A stretch of DNA of 64,000 bases from Warburgia ugandensis (lineage: Eukaryota > Streptophyta > Magnoliopsida > Canellales > Canellaceae), in NCBI GenBank assembly GCA_035236585.1, contig CP141137.1, positions 45,344,057 through 45,408,056 of the forward strand, in the 5' to 3' direction. Under the pieces are notes generated by a model that saw only the letters and a list, made by a program, of their open reading frames with translations, searched no databases and was not told where the DNA came from. The translations under genes and the position numbers were made by a program. Positions 35,701 through 48,698 of this stretch are shown here, one piece after another. Position 1 is the first letter of the stretch. Each line of letters opens with the position of its first letter.

Positions 35701-37700
35701 GCTAGTGAGAAATTAAATTTACGTATGTATTATAAAAACAACAATTACCATAGATCTATACCACTGCTATCCTGGAGAACTCAATAAACCAATGATAATA
35801 GTTCACAAGACTGAGGAAACTATGAATCTTAGTCTCCAATTTGGCTAATCCCAGTCCATCATAGTCTTATTAAACTACCTCTTTGTCAATGGAGGTATTA
35901 TGGTAAGAGAAATTCACTTCCTCTAACCATAACTCATACTTACAAATATTTGCAACAAACAATTAGTCCTTAAGATACTCTAAATAATGCACAAGGATTC
36001 CTTGTGCTCCTCTTTGTTCGCGAAGTATACAAGAATACTATCTACTAACACAATCATGACTCATCCAAATAATATTTGAAACCTAGTCCATGATATCCAT
36101 AAATATTGTTAGTGCATTGGTATCACCCAGAACTCATAGTAATCATAATGAGTCCTAAAGACCATCTTAAAGACGTCTTCATCCACAATCCTCAGCTAGT
36201 AACAGCCAGACCTCACATCAATCTCCAAAAGTACCACACACTTTTTAGAGCTAATCTAATCATAGTAGTAAAGATCCATCCTTCTTCCTCAAGAAGAGGA
36301 CTAGAGCACTCTATGAAGACCCACTAGGTCTACTAAACTCTTGTCAAGTAACTCTCATAGTTGAAACTCCTTCAGCTCAACTAGGGCCATCCTATATGGC
36401 ACATTGGAAAATAACGCAATACTTGATGCCAAATCAATATCAAAATCAATCTCCTACAACAAAAATCTTAAATGCTCCTCAGGAAAGACGTCTTTGAACA
36501 CTTGCACATCATCTATGTGCTTTATCTATGACCATTCGTTGTCCTCCATTATCACACAAACAAGGAAGACTTATTGCCCTCTAAAAAAGTACTACACTAC
36601 TTTCAAGGTAGAAATAACACAAACCTTAGAGATGCCCTTCCTACATAGAAATAAGGTCACTAGTTGTACAAGTATACTAAAAGTGACCTTCTTCTCATAG
36701 TAATCAAATGTCTCCCAATAAGTAGCCAACCAATTTATCCCAAGGATGACTTCATAATCAACCATATCAAGTAGGATAAGATTCACATCCATCCTTTCTC
36801 TTGCTAGGTTCATAGATACCTCCTGAAAGCTCACTAGCCTCCAATAACTGTCTTGTTGGAGTCATAATATTCAATTGAAAGGATAACACACATAGGCATG
36901 TCCAAGTAGGATGCAAAAACATATGAATGAAAGAATTACTGGGTCTTGGATCAAAGAGGATCATAACATTCCTACCAACAATCAGGAAAATACTTTCTAC
37001 TGCCTGGTGCGAGGCCCGCACTTACCTTGAAGTAATAGCAGAAACTCATCATTGCTAATGTGGGGCCATCTATGCCCTATCTCCAATGTCAATTTGTTCA
37101 ACTTGCTGTCCTTTGGGACAGTCTCTAAGGAAATTCCCTGACTCTCCACAGTCAAAGCATCTAAAGGATTGGTGGTATAATGGCGGCTGCTGATACTATT
37201 ATTGCTGCTGTGGCAGTTTACCAACTCTGGGATATAACTGTCATGATGCTTGTCCTTGCAAGTAACACACCTCTTGTTCGCATCCCTACTCGAAGGCCTA
37301 TGTAACTGCATTGGTGAAAAAGGATCTCTTGCCTTGACTAGGCTGACTCGAACACCCATGTCCGAGTCTTTGCAGTCAGCCCTGGTTCTAAGAGAATGCC
37401 TCTCAAACATAGAGGCCATGTCAACTGCCTTTGCCATCAATGTAGAATGAGCTAAATCACTTGATTCCTTAATCTAGGTGTCAACCCATCAACAAATCTA
37501 CCTGCCACCTCCTAATCTGTGGCAATGGTGATAGGAGTAAACCTCCCCAACTTAAAAACTGATTCAAATGTTGTTAAGCTGTCTAATCTCTCTACTCTAA
37601 AGTAGCCAATTCTCTTTATATCACCAGTTGCTCACAAGATAAAGACACTGATCATCATAAGCCTTTTAGATAAAAGTCTCAATAATGGAGGAACACACCC
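35700..37700 (-). pseudogene. Ty3/gypsy gag-protease-RT relic
   Basis: Minus strand. The gag core near 37500-37640 reads FKLGRFTPI...FVDGLTPRLRNQV. A zinc knuckle at about 37115-37160 reads CFDCGESGNFLRDC, the CX2CX4HX4C spacing with Asn in place of His. Protease near 36930-37010 reads GRNVMILFDPRPSNSFIH (active-site D-S/T-G replaced by D-P-R), and 36700-36800 reads LILLDMVDYEVILGINWLATYW, the conserved segment after it. RT begins near 36450 (VFPEEHLRFLL, then YRMALVELKEFQ). At 36000-36110 it reads LVYFANKEEHKE, and near 35830 KIHSFLSLVNYYHWFI. Stops and frameshifts occur throughout. Residues after RT are missing. Confidence 0.8.
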
Positions 37701-37864
37701 TCTTAAACAACTATCACCAGAATCCTTATAATTACATTTTTAGGGTTCTCAAATGAGATTCACATTGAGATTTGGGCTAAAATTCCTGAAACGACCAAAT
37801 AGCATCTTATCTCAATGATAGTTGCCATACACTAGGTATTCTAATACTTATAACACTTATAACA

Positions 37865-38560
37865 CTCATAACAATATATCATGTTCTACAGATTTTGAAC
37901 TCATCAAATAATTCCCTACTTTAAAAATTCATTCATAATCATGTCTAAAATTTATGATCAAATTATCATCATAAATCAAGCATTCTCATATAGATTAGCA
38001 TTAGAACCTTCTAGTATCCATGCTTCATTAGGTTCCCATTAGGATTACCAACAAGTTTATACCAATGTCAAAATTCTCTTATCTGTATAAGAGTTCATTC
38101 ACTGTGTTCATGTTTGGATCCTTTTACCTAATCCACGAATATAATAGGTACTTTTTGATCCAAAAGCAATTACAAGCAATGTCAGATACTCCCTCATAAC
38201 AATATATCATGTTCTATAGATTCTGAACTCATCAAATAATTCCCTACTTTAAAAAATCATTCATAATCATGTCTAAAATGTATGATCAAATTATCATCAT
38301 AAATTAAACATTCTCAATTTATGATCAAATTATCATCATAAATCAAGCATTCTCATATAGATTAGCATTAGAACCTTCTAGTATCCATGCTTCATTAGGT
38401 TTCCATTAGGATTACCAACAAGTTTATACCAATGTCAAAATTCTCTTATCCGTATAAGAGTTCATTCACTGTGTTCATGTTTGGATCCTTTTACCTAATC
38501 CACGTATATAATAGGTACTTTTTGATCCAAAAGCAATTACAAGCAATGTCAGATACTCCC
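37865..38560 (-). repeat. ~330-bp tandem duplication with an internal 39-bp duplication
   Basis: Unit 1 (37865-38193) and unit 2 (38194-38560) both run from CTCATAACAATATATCATG to CAATGTCAGATACTCCC and are almost identical. Unit 2 is longer because a segment starting TATGATCAAATTATCATC is itself doubled. Located upstream of gag in family A copy 2. Confidence 0.9.
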
Positions 38561-39653
38561 ATAGAGTATAATATCTAAAACCCCCAAAAGCCCCCCCCAC
38601 CTCTCTCTCTTTCCATTCCTTCTAATATCATAAGAAATCAGATGAGCTCATTCACTAAGTTTTATGTATTCATGCTTTAGTTCTACACTCATCAGCTGAT
38701 CTTTCTTATCATTTAGCAACCATCCTTATAAAATAATTGTTATATCCTTTAAGCATTATGCATCTCCAAGTCATAACTAAAACTCTCAAGAATCATTAAA
38801 TAGGTATTTACTTTTGAATGATAACTAGTTGTTATTATTTCTGTATATATAAGGAATAACTCATTTTCACCCCCTTGGTCAATAATTCATTTACATAAGT
38901 AGGTCAAACTGCCACTGATTTTCATAATACCAAAATTTTATCCGTTGAATATATTTAGTACATGCATGGACTAATGTTGTAATTCTCTTAACTTCCTTGA
39001 GTTCTCTTCCACTGTGACTATTTTTTGCTATCTTTTTCATTATAATCATAAAAATTATTGTGCAATAGTTATCATGATCTTTAAAGGTTTATACACATCA
39101 ATAAATTAAAACTTGAATCCTCAAAAGGTTGCCCATGCGAATATATCTATCAACTGACAAAGTTTTCACTTAGATGTACTAATTTTATACTCTTGTACTA
39201 TTGTTCCTTACTCTAAGAACTATACTAATTTAGTAAGTGTACTCCTCTTACTCATACCTGGACTAAAAATCTATTGTTTTCTTAGAACTTGCCAACCCTC
39301 GTGGGTTGCATCTATTTTTACGTTCGTCAACATTGCCTGTACAAGTTATTCATATAACTCATTCTCACTTAATTGAATATATATGACTTTTGGAAATGTT
39401 GGACTAGTTGTGAAAGGAGTGATTGGGCTCTGACAGAGTTCCTCAGAATTCTTATAACCAGCACAGCTCCTGCTTCCCAAGAGATGTGGGACTAACTCTT
39501 AGAGTCACCCTGAAACATTAGTAGCCCCTTGACATTGGTCTATTTTCAATAGAAATGGCTGAGGGGTAGCACCATTGGGCCTCCTCATCGCCCCTCAGGG
39601 AACCCATGTCCTTGTAGACCACGAGTGATTAGCCACCATTACGAGGGGAACTA

Positions 39654-39665
39654 GCTTTGATACCA
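39654..39665 (-). promoter_or_regulatory. Primer-binding site of family A (tRNA-iMet type)
   Basis: Minus strand TGGTATCAAAGC, two bases after the LTR end GATGTCACA. It differs by one base from TGGTATCAGAGC, the usual plant site complementary to initiator tRNA-Met. Confidence 0.8.
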
Positions 39666-42145
39666 ACTGTGACATCCCATGTTTCTCTAGCACTTTTTCA
39701 CAAAATCTTTTGCAATTGTGAGGCCTTGAGTTTGAAAAACTATTTAGAAACCAAACAGAGGAAAACATTTTTCATGAGATGTCCTTAAAAAAAAAATCTC
39801 AAGTGTCATTTTTCTTTTAAAAATAGGGATTTTCAGAGAAATGAATGCCACATTTTTACAAAAAATTCAGCAGAGTCTCCCCTGTATTTTGGACCAGAGC
39901 GTTTCATGCATGTGACATAATAGCCTGATAAACACAATATATATGAAATCACAAAGGAAACTTTATTTTCCTCCAAAATACATCCACACACATGTTTGTT
40001 CACATTTAAATAGAAAGGAACATTTTGTAGTACCAAAAACCTAGGAATTGAATGAACATCCCCAAGACCACTCCAATCGCAGCCACATCACCATAGCTCA
40101 AATTTACATGCTCACATATAAATAAAGCTAAGTCATATTAAGTTTCATCATTGAAATATGAAGTTTATGTAGTTTCAAATGCAGAAAGGATACATAATCG
40201 CATGTTATGCAGTTGAGTGAAATATGATGCATAATGAATAATTTAACAAAACTCTGAAATATCAATCATACTTTACAAATCAATGTCATGCTGAACCAAT
40301 TCAAATTATAAATTTTAATATCCATGCATATTATTTTCAAAGACAATAGTAACCTTTATGGGGTATTTTACAAGATAAAATATACTCATCCAAACTGGAT
40401 AGTGAATTATCATAAAAAATCAATTGATGAAAAGCATTTAAACCATGAAATATTTTAATACGATTAATGTATATCAATAAGTATATATATATATATATAT
40501 AATACCATCTAAACCTCCTTGAGGTCTTGCAAGTTTAGAAATACTCATAATCAGGCCATTTACCATTCGTCACGAGTACTTGTTATAGATTTGAAATCCC
40601 AGGGTGCCACGCACCTATGCTATCTCGCTATTTCCATATCAATCTCACAATAATAGGCTCTTTGTGCATGGATAAGACCCACTCAAGTCCGCAGCTATCA
40701 CGCAAATACCAAGATGGATAAACTCCCTACACCATTCACATGAGAAACACAGTAGCAAGGCCATGGCTTACCCATGTTGTCATTGACTTGAATTTGGCCT
40801 TTTGAGGCCAGGTATCATACATATAAAGTTTCAAAAGGGGAATAATCAGTCCTCAATCCTCCAAGCACAGCATCCATTGGGCCACCATATGCCCTCCATA
40901 ACATATAGTACTAGGCATCATTACATGCAATCATAACATATAAAACCACAGAATTCCATGCATTAGTGAAATCATGCAAATTAATCTTATGATATGATAT
41001 AACCATGTAAAAGCAATCCTCACAAGGGTTGAGTGTAAGGATTCCTCATTCCTCATTTCATAAATCACAAACTCCATGCAAGTTTAAATACATTTTCATG
41101 TACAAGTTTTCAATTTAATAAATAAATCAACATGGTATTCTAAAGTGATAAGTTGCATGAAATACAAATGTACTCACTATATAAATAAGAAATCTCCAAA
41201 ATCTTGATTTTAACAATTTCAAACATGAAAGAATAGTCATTAATAGTTTTCATATTTCACAAAAGCATATCAAAGTTAAAATTACCTACCTCCTTTGACG
41301 AGCTCCTTGGTTCAGTTATGTCCCTTCTTCCACTCACTTCTGGATGACCCTTCTCTGTTGATATTCTAGAGTTCTTGTTAATGTTGAATCATAGATTAAT
41401 AAGTACATAAGAGATCTATTTTTAATTAAATCTTGATGGTTTAGATCATCATAAACCATCTAATTTTCCAATGATCATAGATTACATAGGGGAATGTATG
41501 GTCGATTTAGTCCTAGATCCACCATCCTTTCACCAATAAATGGTCCAATGGTTTAGGTTTGCGTTTACAATTCAAATAACCTAATTGATGAATGATTCAA
41601 ATATAAAAGTTTAGTCTAATAAGTCACGTTGATCTGACTTAGTGTTTCTTGGTCTGATCCTATTTTCTTCGAGTGATTAGATTGCTTATTAAGTGGTTAA
41701 GCTCATTAATTGGAACCTTAGAAAGGTTACTAGAGTTCTAATATGTGATGGCCATCATTTTTAAAACACTTTTTCGTATTTATTTTCACAAGATGGCAAT
41801 CCTAATTTAGAAAATTTTTAAAATTCAAATAGTGAAAAATGTTTTCCTTTAAATTCATTTCTAAAAACCCAGATGTCACTTTCACTCTCTTACCATATAT
41901 ACATATTTTGTTTATAAAATATATTTGTATTGAAATAACCAATAGAAATTCATTTCTTGAAAACAGGACCCATCCAGTGGTTCACATACACAACCCCTTA
42001 TATTTATTTCATAAAATGTCCAATGTTCACAATCTAAATAACTAACTACAATACAATAATTTTAATAAAAGTATGTACCCTTGATCAGTAGTATGGTTCT
42101 TGTATTCCCCTATTGTATCCATCTACTCCTGTTTATCTGTATTTG

Positions 42146-42179
42146 AGATATTATAAATATTCAAACATTTACAATATCT
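42146..42179. other. Conserved LTR hairpin (family C copy 2)
   Basis: Arms AGATATTATAAAT and ATTTACAATATCT (13 bp, one A-C mismatch) around an 8-nt loop, about 400 bp from the LTR 3' end in transcript sense. Base pairs differ from family A in a compensated way. Confidence 0.65.
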
Positions 42180-45100
42180 TACCAAGCTATGCTTGGTGGA
42201 GGATTTAAGAAACATATAGAATTTAAAAACATGATTTATAATCCAATAATTCCCTTAATAATTCCAATATCAATAATATTCATCATATACCATTTAAATA
42301 AAGTAATTCACATTTTCATGAACCATACTTTGTATAGTAAATCCATCGTGTAGTCTCTAATGTGAAATCGTCTATAAATATATTCTACAATAAATCATAA
42401 TTATACTCTAGAAATGTAAATTGTTAAAATCATAAAAATAGTTAATATTGTCAATAGTAACATCATAATATCCACACCTAGACCATACTGGGTCTAATAT
42501 TCACACCCCTCCCTATGCTGGAGTCCATAATCATGCTACCTCTGCTAGAAAATATCCCTTCGTAGGAATGTCAGTAATGAGCTTAAACCAGGCATCTCAT
42601 CATGCCATATCATATGCACCATAGTGCAAAATACATAAAGGACTACTATGTTACAGTCTCAATCCATACCAACATGCTTGGATGACTGCTTATATAATCT
42701 ACTAATACCAATGGTGAAAAACACAATATCCATGTTCGTATGGGGAGAACATGGTTGTCAAAGTGGTAGCCTTCCCATAATTGCCCGACATGACTTTTAG
42801 ACTCTCTTTGGGTATGGTATCCATATCATCATCAATTTTGGAGAGTGGGTGGCCAATCCCTCATAACTCTCCTAGCATGTCCCAGGCCTATGCCTATTAA
42901 AAATAAAATCCACAGGCCTCTATGCCCACATGAAAAATAATGATGATACTAGCAGGTTATTTGCCTATATATATCATACAAAAAACATCATTCTCATTAA
43001 TTGGGTACTTATGTACTGAGGATATAATTTTACTATCTAAGTTCATGGATAAACATGTAATATAAATGATACCTATGTACTAAGCATGTGCTTTCTCAAT
43101 TTAAGCAAATAATGTAATTCCAGATCATACTTTTCAGATAATGATCGTATAATTCTAAGTATATGATCATCATATCATTCTAATTAAATCATTAGACATC
43201 TTAAATAATTATGACCTACCAATTTATGATCAATCTACTTGATGAATAATTTCAATTCTATAATTTTCATGATATTAAATAAGATCATGTTTAAAACATA
43301 GATCTTGTAATTTAGAAAAATGCATTCTTAAGGTTCCACCTACATCGAATGCAATAGTCCCAACATTTAGAACAATCAAGGGTCTTGATCAGCATATTGT
43401 TCAATGTATCTGTCAATTCATATGTACATATAACTGTCATTATATATCTTTTGATCATCACAACTTTGGATGATCTTGCATTTGTTCTTCCATGATCATA
43501 TTTATCCTCTTTCAAGATTTGCCTAATCATTTCATTTTAAACATTGATTAACAATTAACGATCTAGATTTCTTTGTATTTCTTAACTTTGACTAATCAAT
43601 ACTTTACAGATAGTTATTCTTATTTTATAATAGTTGATCTATGAATCTGATGGTTGATTCACTTCTAATTTATTAGGTTTAGGTTTTTGAACTATTTTCT
43701 AATCATAATTCTTCATATACATCTTATTTGGTATTTGATCATCTTTAAAGATGATGATCTTGATGTTTATATATTTCTAATCTTTTTGATACACTTTCAC
43801 TCCATGGTTGTTGATCAAAATCAACTATTCAGATCCTCTAATTTCTATTTATCTTAGTTTGATCTATAATTTATTTCATTTTTCAAGGTTTATTCTATTA
43901 ATCTTATATTTAGATCTACCTTTGATTATCCTTGATCATTATAATCTTACATTTTATCTTTCTTGATCATAGTCATCTTACTTAAAGGCTTGTTTGATTA
44001 TTAGATTCTAGTGTTTGATGGCCATGGTCTATATTATTTGATACATCTTAATCTTGACTATTTTGTAGTTTATGGACTATTTTGTAGTTTGTGGTCTAAA
44101 TGATGCACAACCAATCTTAGTAAGTTGCTAATTAAGCAATGTCTTGATTATTTTTCCTTAGTGCATAGGTGGTAACTTCTTGGACCTAAATCTAGACAGC
44201 TTCTCTTTGCTTTCAGATTTGATTACTGCTTACCAGTTGGGTTTTGCTTTGAAGTGGTTAATACAATCCTTGTGTTAGGAGGCTTTTAGACCTCAACTAA
44301 TGTCAATGAAAGGCATGAAAAAATCACTTGGATTTTAAGGCATCTACTATAACCACAATGTTTAGAAGCCATTGGAGTGATAATAGATCACATCCTTCCA
44401 AATGGGTTAATACCCTAAGTCTCTTTCTACTTGATTTTTAAATTAATGTTCTAAGATTGGGATCGCTACATACAAGGATGCAGATTGATTCTTAGGTAGG
44501 CTAAGGATCTGATGATGAAATCCAGTCCTTATCTTATAAGGGTTCCTATGGGGCCCTTACTAACATTAATTCCATTCCACCATAAAGCTGAAAATATGCA
44601 ATGCAAATTTACTTTAGATTAGTTAGATCTTGGGTTTTTGACTATTTTCTAAGTTACTTCCCAATTATTTCATACTATGTTAATTAAGTCGAATTGTCGA
44701 ATCTATAACTAAGTCAGATTTATTTATATTTAGATGTAACACTTTCAATGATCTTATCATATATCTAATGTTTTTGTATTGATCTAACGGTCGATCAAAT
44801 CTTGATCTCTTAGATCTACGGTTTTGATATTAATCAATGGTTCAGATCATGATTTATCACATGTATGCATGATTTGACCAGCTGATTAGTTTTATCTCTT
44901 CACTATATCACTTATTCAATCATTTCAGATAATCAAATCATCTTTGATCTAGCTAATCTAAGGCATTTTCATGGTTTTTGGTTTTTGATCAATCTAAAAA
45001 GTCCTCAAATCCTAAAATTTATCATTTCATTAGATTCATCTTATCAAGATGAGTCCATTGGGTGTTTCAGATCTAAATTTGGAGTTAAATTGACTTTTGA

Positions 45101-46105
45101 GTTGAAATCCTAAGTTTTTAGACATTTTTAACGGTCCAAATTTGATTTTGGATCGATAACAAGTCAAGATGATGTTACTGGGACACATAGGAGTGGACCA
45201 CTCATTCTAGAGTGCTCCAGTGTATCTTGGACTTTAGAACGCACCAACATTATGTCATGGTACCTAGAACGCAGAGGTGTTCTGGTAGGTCCGCGACAAC
45301 TCCCGCACGTGTAGGGATGTGCTTGTAGGTTGTGTCTATGGGGTGCATTTTTAGAGTGCATCTTGGTCACTAAACTTCGGAGATTGGTGATACATTATTA
45401 TCTGTACCGTTCGATCATCCATCTCCAGATCAATGCTTAGGATGCAAGAAAATTTTACTATTTTTACCAATATAAGGGTTTTGGGATCCCACAATTCCAT
45501 CTAAAGACCCAAATCTTCATCTGAGTCATCTTTGGAGGGGGTATCAACCTGTGCTACCAGATCTATCTCACCAATAGGGGAGTCTTAATTAGAGGGGAAA
45601 CTTGGAAAGAAACAGAGAAAGGGATGCGGCATACCTAGAATCATCCAGAGTAGAGGAGCTAGAGAAGAGGGCAGGTGATTTCGATGGGTGCAATCATCCA
45701 TCTGTGCTCATTAGTGAGTCAGGACACCTGATATATAACCATTGGAGAGGGGAAAGAATAGGGGGAATGGTGACAAGGGAAAAGAAAGGGTGTTGACTAG
45801 GGAGTTTGCTGGAGGGAAAAGAGGAATCAGAGAAGATGGGGGGAAGAGAAAGCCCTAAAGTGAGAGGGGTTGTTGGGTCGGATGGTAGGTGGAGGGTGTG
45901 TTTGGGGATGTGCTCGTCTGCTGACAGCCCCTCTCAACGTCAAGTGCATGAGCAGATGCAATGACAGGTATGGGAGAGGAGAGAGAAAAAAAGAAAAGAA
46001 AGAAGAAAAGGAGGAGGAAAAGGAGGAAATGGAAGGAAAGAGGGAAGAGAAGGAGAAAGGGGAAAGAGAGTAGAGTTTTCTTGAAAATTTTTGTGGGAAT
46101 TTGGG

Positions 46106-46113
46106 TTTTTATA
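46106..46113 (-). promoter_or_regulatory. TATA box of family C LTR copy 2
   Basis: Minus strand CCTATAAAAACCC, followed after about 35 bp by the CT-rich leader (45965-46070 in plus coordinates). Matches the placement in copy 1. Confidence 0.6.
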
Positions 46114-47207
46114 GGCTAGAATTTGATTAAATTTTTTTTTTTTATACTTTATCTTTTTGTTCCACTAAAATTATTTTAATGAAAGTGAAATTTTCATTAT
46201 CTCCACTTTCACCTCTATGCTCACTGACTGATATCTTACCTAACTTTTGTGGACCCCATAGAAAAGTGTAATTAACATTTTATCATTTTTAATAAAATTA
46301 AATTCTAAAAATTAAGAAAAATACAAAATTTTCTTCCAAATGCTGATTTTAGTGTGCTTGTAGTCATTGGACTCGATTTTTCAAGTACATTCTAAATATC
46401 CATGTTTCAACTCCCGATTTCATTTTTATAAAAAGTTCATTTTCTTAGAATCTCAAATTCCAATTTTGTTTACAAAATTTTCAATTCTCATATCAATTAT
46501 ATTCACAAAAATTGGGGTTATCACATAATCACTGATTGAACAATGTTTGCCTCAACAAATCAATAATCCTTATTTAATGCATTAGTTTTCTAAAAATTAG
46601 TGCCTTGATCTTAAAATTTCAGAGTATGTTTACTTAACACAGGTTAGGGTATACAATGGTGGGGTCTGATCACCAATTAGACATTGCCAAGTCCTTATTC
46701 CTCTACTATTCGATAGAAAGGTTTAGATTATTTGCTCAATTTTCATCTGGAAGTTTCAATTTCTGTCATGTATAGTTAATTTAGTGTTCCAAAACTCATT
46801 TATGGTGTTTGATAATTGATTGGATATCAACAAGTTATTGTTTGAATAGTGACATATCAGATGACTGAGATTTTTTGATCAAGCTCTGGCCCAGATTGAT
46901 AATATTAGTCAAATCCAAACTATGTAAGGTAAGAATTTATCTATCTCTAATCATTGATAAGGAAATCAACTGTTGGATCATCCATAGAGCTTAGATCTAG
47001 GACAAAATTGTAAGGATTTAGCAAAAAAGTAGAATTCACAAGTTGGGTTTCATAGATCTTACCTCTTGGATGTATTTCCATGCTTTTTCCTATATTGGAT
47101 GTGTGGATTGATCATTGTTGTGTGGTGAAATCCTCTAATCAAGCCGCGTGCCATTCACCTCTCTGATCGACAATTAAGATCATCTCAGATTCCCCAATAA
47201 GCCGGGC

Positions 47208-47219
47208 GGGGGGGGGGGG
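47208..47219 (+). repeat. G12 homopolymer
   Basis: Twelve G residues after GCCGGGC in the split family A LTR. Confidence 0.95.
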
Positions 47220-47583
47220 TTTGCATTGTCTTCTTGTGCTGAGTGAAATGATTGACTTAGATCGTCGATTCGAGATTTCATGTTCTTCGGCAACAACTAC
47301 AACTCTGATATCTAAAACCATTGTTCCTCTCCCTGTTGGTGTGACACGTCTTCTTCAACGTGTAGGGTTTCTCTCCTTTACCCCTCTTCTCTTCTCTTCT
47401 CCTCTCCCTCTCCCTCTCCCTCTCGCTCTCCTTCTTTCTTCATCTTGTCCTTCTTCCCCTCTTCTTTCTCCTTCTTCCTCTCTCGTAGGGTTTTTTCCTC
47501 TATGTGTGTGTGTCAGGCTTAGCGGAACAAACCATGCGGCCTGTTTTATTTTGGTTTAAGTGGAGGGGGTGCCAATATCAATT

Positions 47584-47633
47584 CCCCCCCCCCCCCCCTC
47601 TTTAGTAATATATGTGTGTGTGTGTGTGTGTGT
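47584..47633 (+). repeat. C15 tract and (TG)n tract at an element junction
   Basis: C15 at 47584-47598 and about ten TG units at 47613-47633. The family A LTR ends and the family D LTR begins within the TG run. Confidence 0.9.
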
Positions 47634-48680
47634 TTCTTTATTCCAACCATCATTCTTTGTCTCCATTTCTTTCCAACTCATGCCACCTTTCTTTTTCCCT
47701 TAAATCACCTTAGAATAAGTTCAAAAACATGTATAAATAGAACCTGTGGAGGCTTCCACAAATCTTTGAACAAGTTGGGAGGGGGCATCTCCCTCCTTCC
47801 CTCATCTGTCTCCTTCCAGTTGAATTCCTAGGTTTGCATCTCTTTGAAGCTTCATGCCTATTTCTCCTTGTTTTGCAAAGCTCATTACAGGTTGGTTATC
47901 TCTTAGCTATTTCATTAATTTCCTTTAAATTCCTTCTATGTTTTGATCCTTAGCTCCATACTTAGTTGTTAGCTTCTTTGATTACTAGCCTTTAGTTCCA
48001 TTATCTATTAATTTAAGAGCTATAACTCTTTGGTAGTGACAACCAAAAGAGTATAGCTATTAGATCAAAGTATTACCTTACATCCTTATTTTGTTCCTTT
48101 TCTTCCCTTCAATGTTTACCTTTAATTTGATTCTTAAATCCTTGGATATAAAAGCTACAACTCTCTTGTAGTGATAGCCAAGACAATGTGGTTCTTAGAC
48201 CAAGTTCCTTGCTTCATGAATTCCTAAATTTTTTTTCCCATCTCTTGCTTTCTTTCCCAATTTCTCTCCCTCTTTCCTTGGATCTCTCTTTGAGTACATG
48301 CATGCTTTCTTAAGATAAGAATATTAGCTTGTAGCAGCAATTACTTTGGATGCATTTTGAACATTATATGGTGCACACACTTCTTGGATAAGGCATACCA
48401 CTCTTGTATGTCAAATCCATGTAAAATAGATTTATGATTGAAGTTTACTTTCCATGAGTGTTCTATATGATTTAAATCTTATTTTTCATGGATGTTTAAT
48501 TGACGTCTTCACTCTTAAGTAGTTTATGATAGAACTCACTCTCTTTGGCTAGTTAAGTAGTTTAAGGAAAGGCCCACTTAACACATAAACAGTTCAATTT
48601 CTCATGGGATCGACATCACTTAAGCACTTATACTACAATTGATTTGTGCACTTGTGAGTTTAACTTTAAAATACACAACA
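47632..48680 (+). repeat. Family D 5' LTR, first ~745 bp missing
   Basis: Matches 54957-56011 of the 3' LTR from TTTCTTTATTCCAACC to TTAAAATACACAACA with high similarity. The missing 5' portion corresponds to 54216-54956. Confidence 0.85.
47732..47739 (+). promoter_or_regulatory. TATA box of family D 5' LTR
   Basis: TGTATAAATAGAACC; same place as TATATAAATAGCCCC in the 3' LTR (55056-55063). Confidence 0.65.
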
Positions 48681-48686
48681 AGTTTT

Positions 48687-48698
48687 TGGCGCCGTTGC
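48687..48698 (+). promoter_or_regulatory. Primer-binding site of family D
   Basis: TGGCGCCGTTGC, six bases after the LTR end CACAACA. This is the site used by plant Athila/Tat elements. Confidence 0.85.

Larger units (their letters stand above)
41744..46525 (-). mobile_element. Complete 4.78-kb LTR of family C, copy 2 (probable solo LTR)
   Basis: Plus-strand ends TGTGATGGCC and GGGGTTATCACA. The flanks are TAATA (41739-41743) and TAATC (46526-46530). The uninterrupted homologous site in the other LTR is CTAATCATTG at 33904, so the insertion point and a 5-bp duplication with one later change are clear. No gag or pol is present, and no internal direct repeat large enough to be a second LTR was noticed, hence a solo LTR rather than a full element. 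It has a TATA box, pyrimidine leader, GC-rich block and hairpin in the same order as the related LTRs. Confidence 0.75.
31721..47612 (-). mobile_element. Ty3/gypsy LTR element, family A copy 2
   Basis: The most complete retroelement here, all on the minus strand. It has a truncated 5' LTR (39668-47612, with a nested 4.78-kb insertion), PBS (39654-39665), gag and protease (about 36650-37700), RT (about 35800-36450), a non-coding block, PPT (35042-35050) and a full 3.3-kb 3' LTR (31721-35041). RNase H, integrase and chromodomain are absent, so the copy is non-autonomous. The left flank pentamer is TTAAG; the right end is lost at 47612, so no target duplication can be scored. The long LTRs and gag/RT wording suggest a Tekay/Del-type chromovirus relative, which is an inference. 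Confidence 0.85.
39668..47612 (-). repeat. 5' LTR of family A copy 2, split and truncated
   Basis: Two blocks (39668-41743 and 46526-about 47612) align in order with the intact LTR 31721-35041. They are separated by the nested family C element. The outer end is cut at a (TG)n tract at 47613, about 250 bp short of the expected TGTAACA start. A segment of about 190 bp around 40140, including the hairpin, is also missing. Confidence 0.75.

Noticed and set aside
37866..38560. Considered as the LTR pair of a small element
   Set aside because: The units are adjacent with nothing between them and lack TG...CA ends, so they are a tandem duplication.
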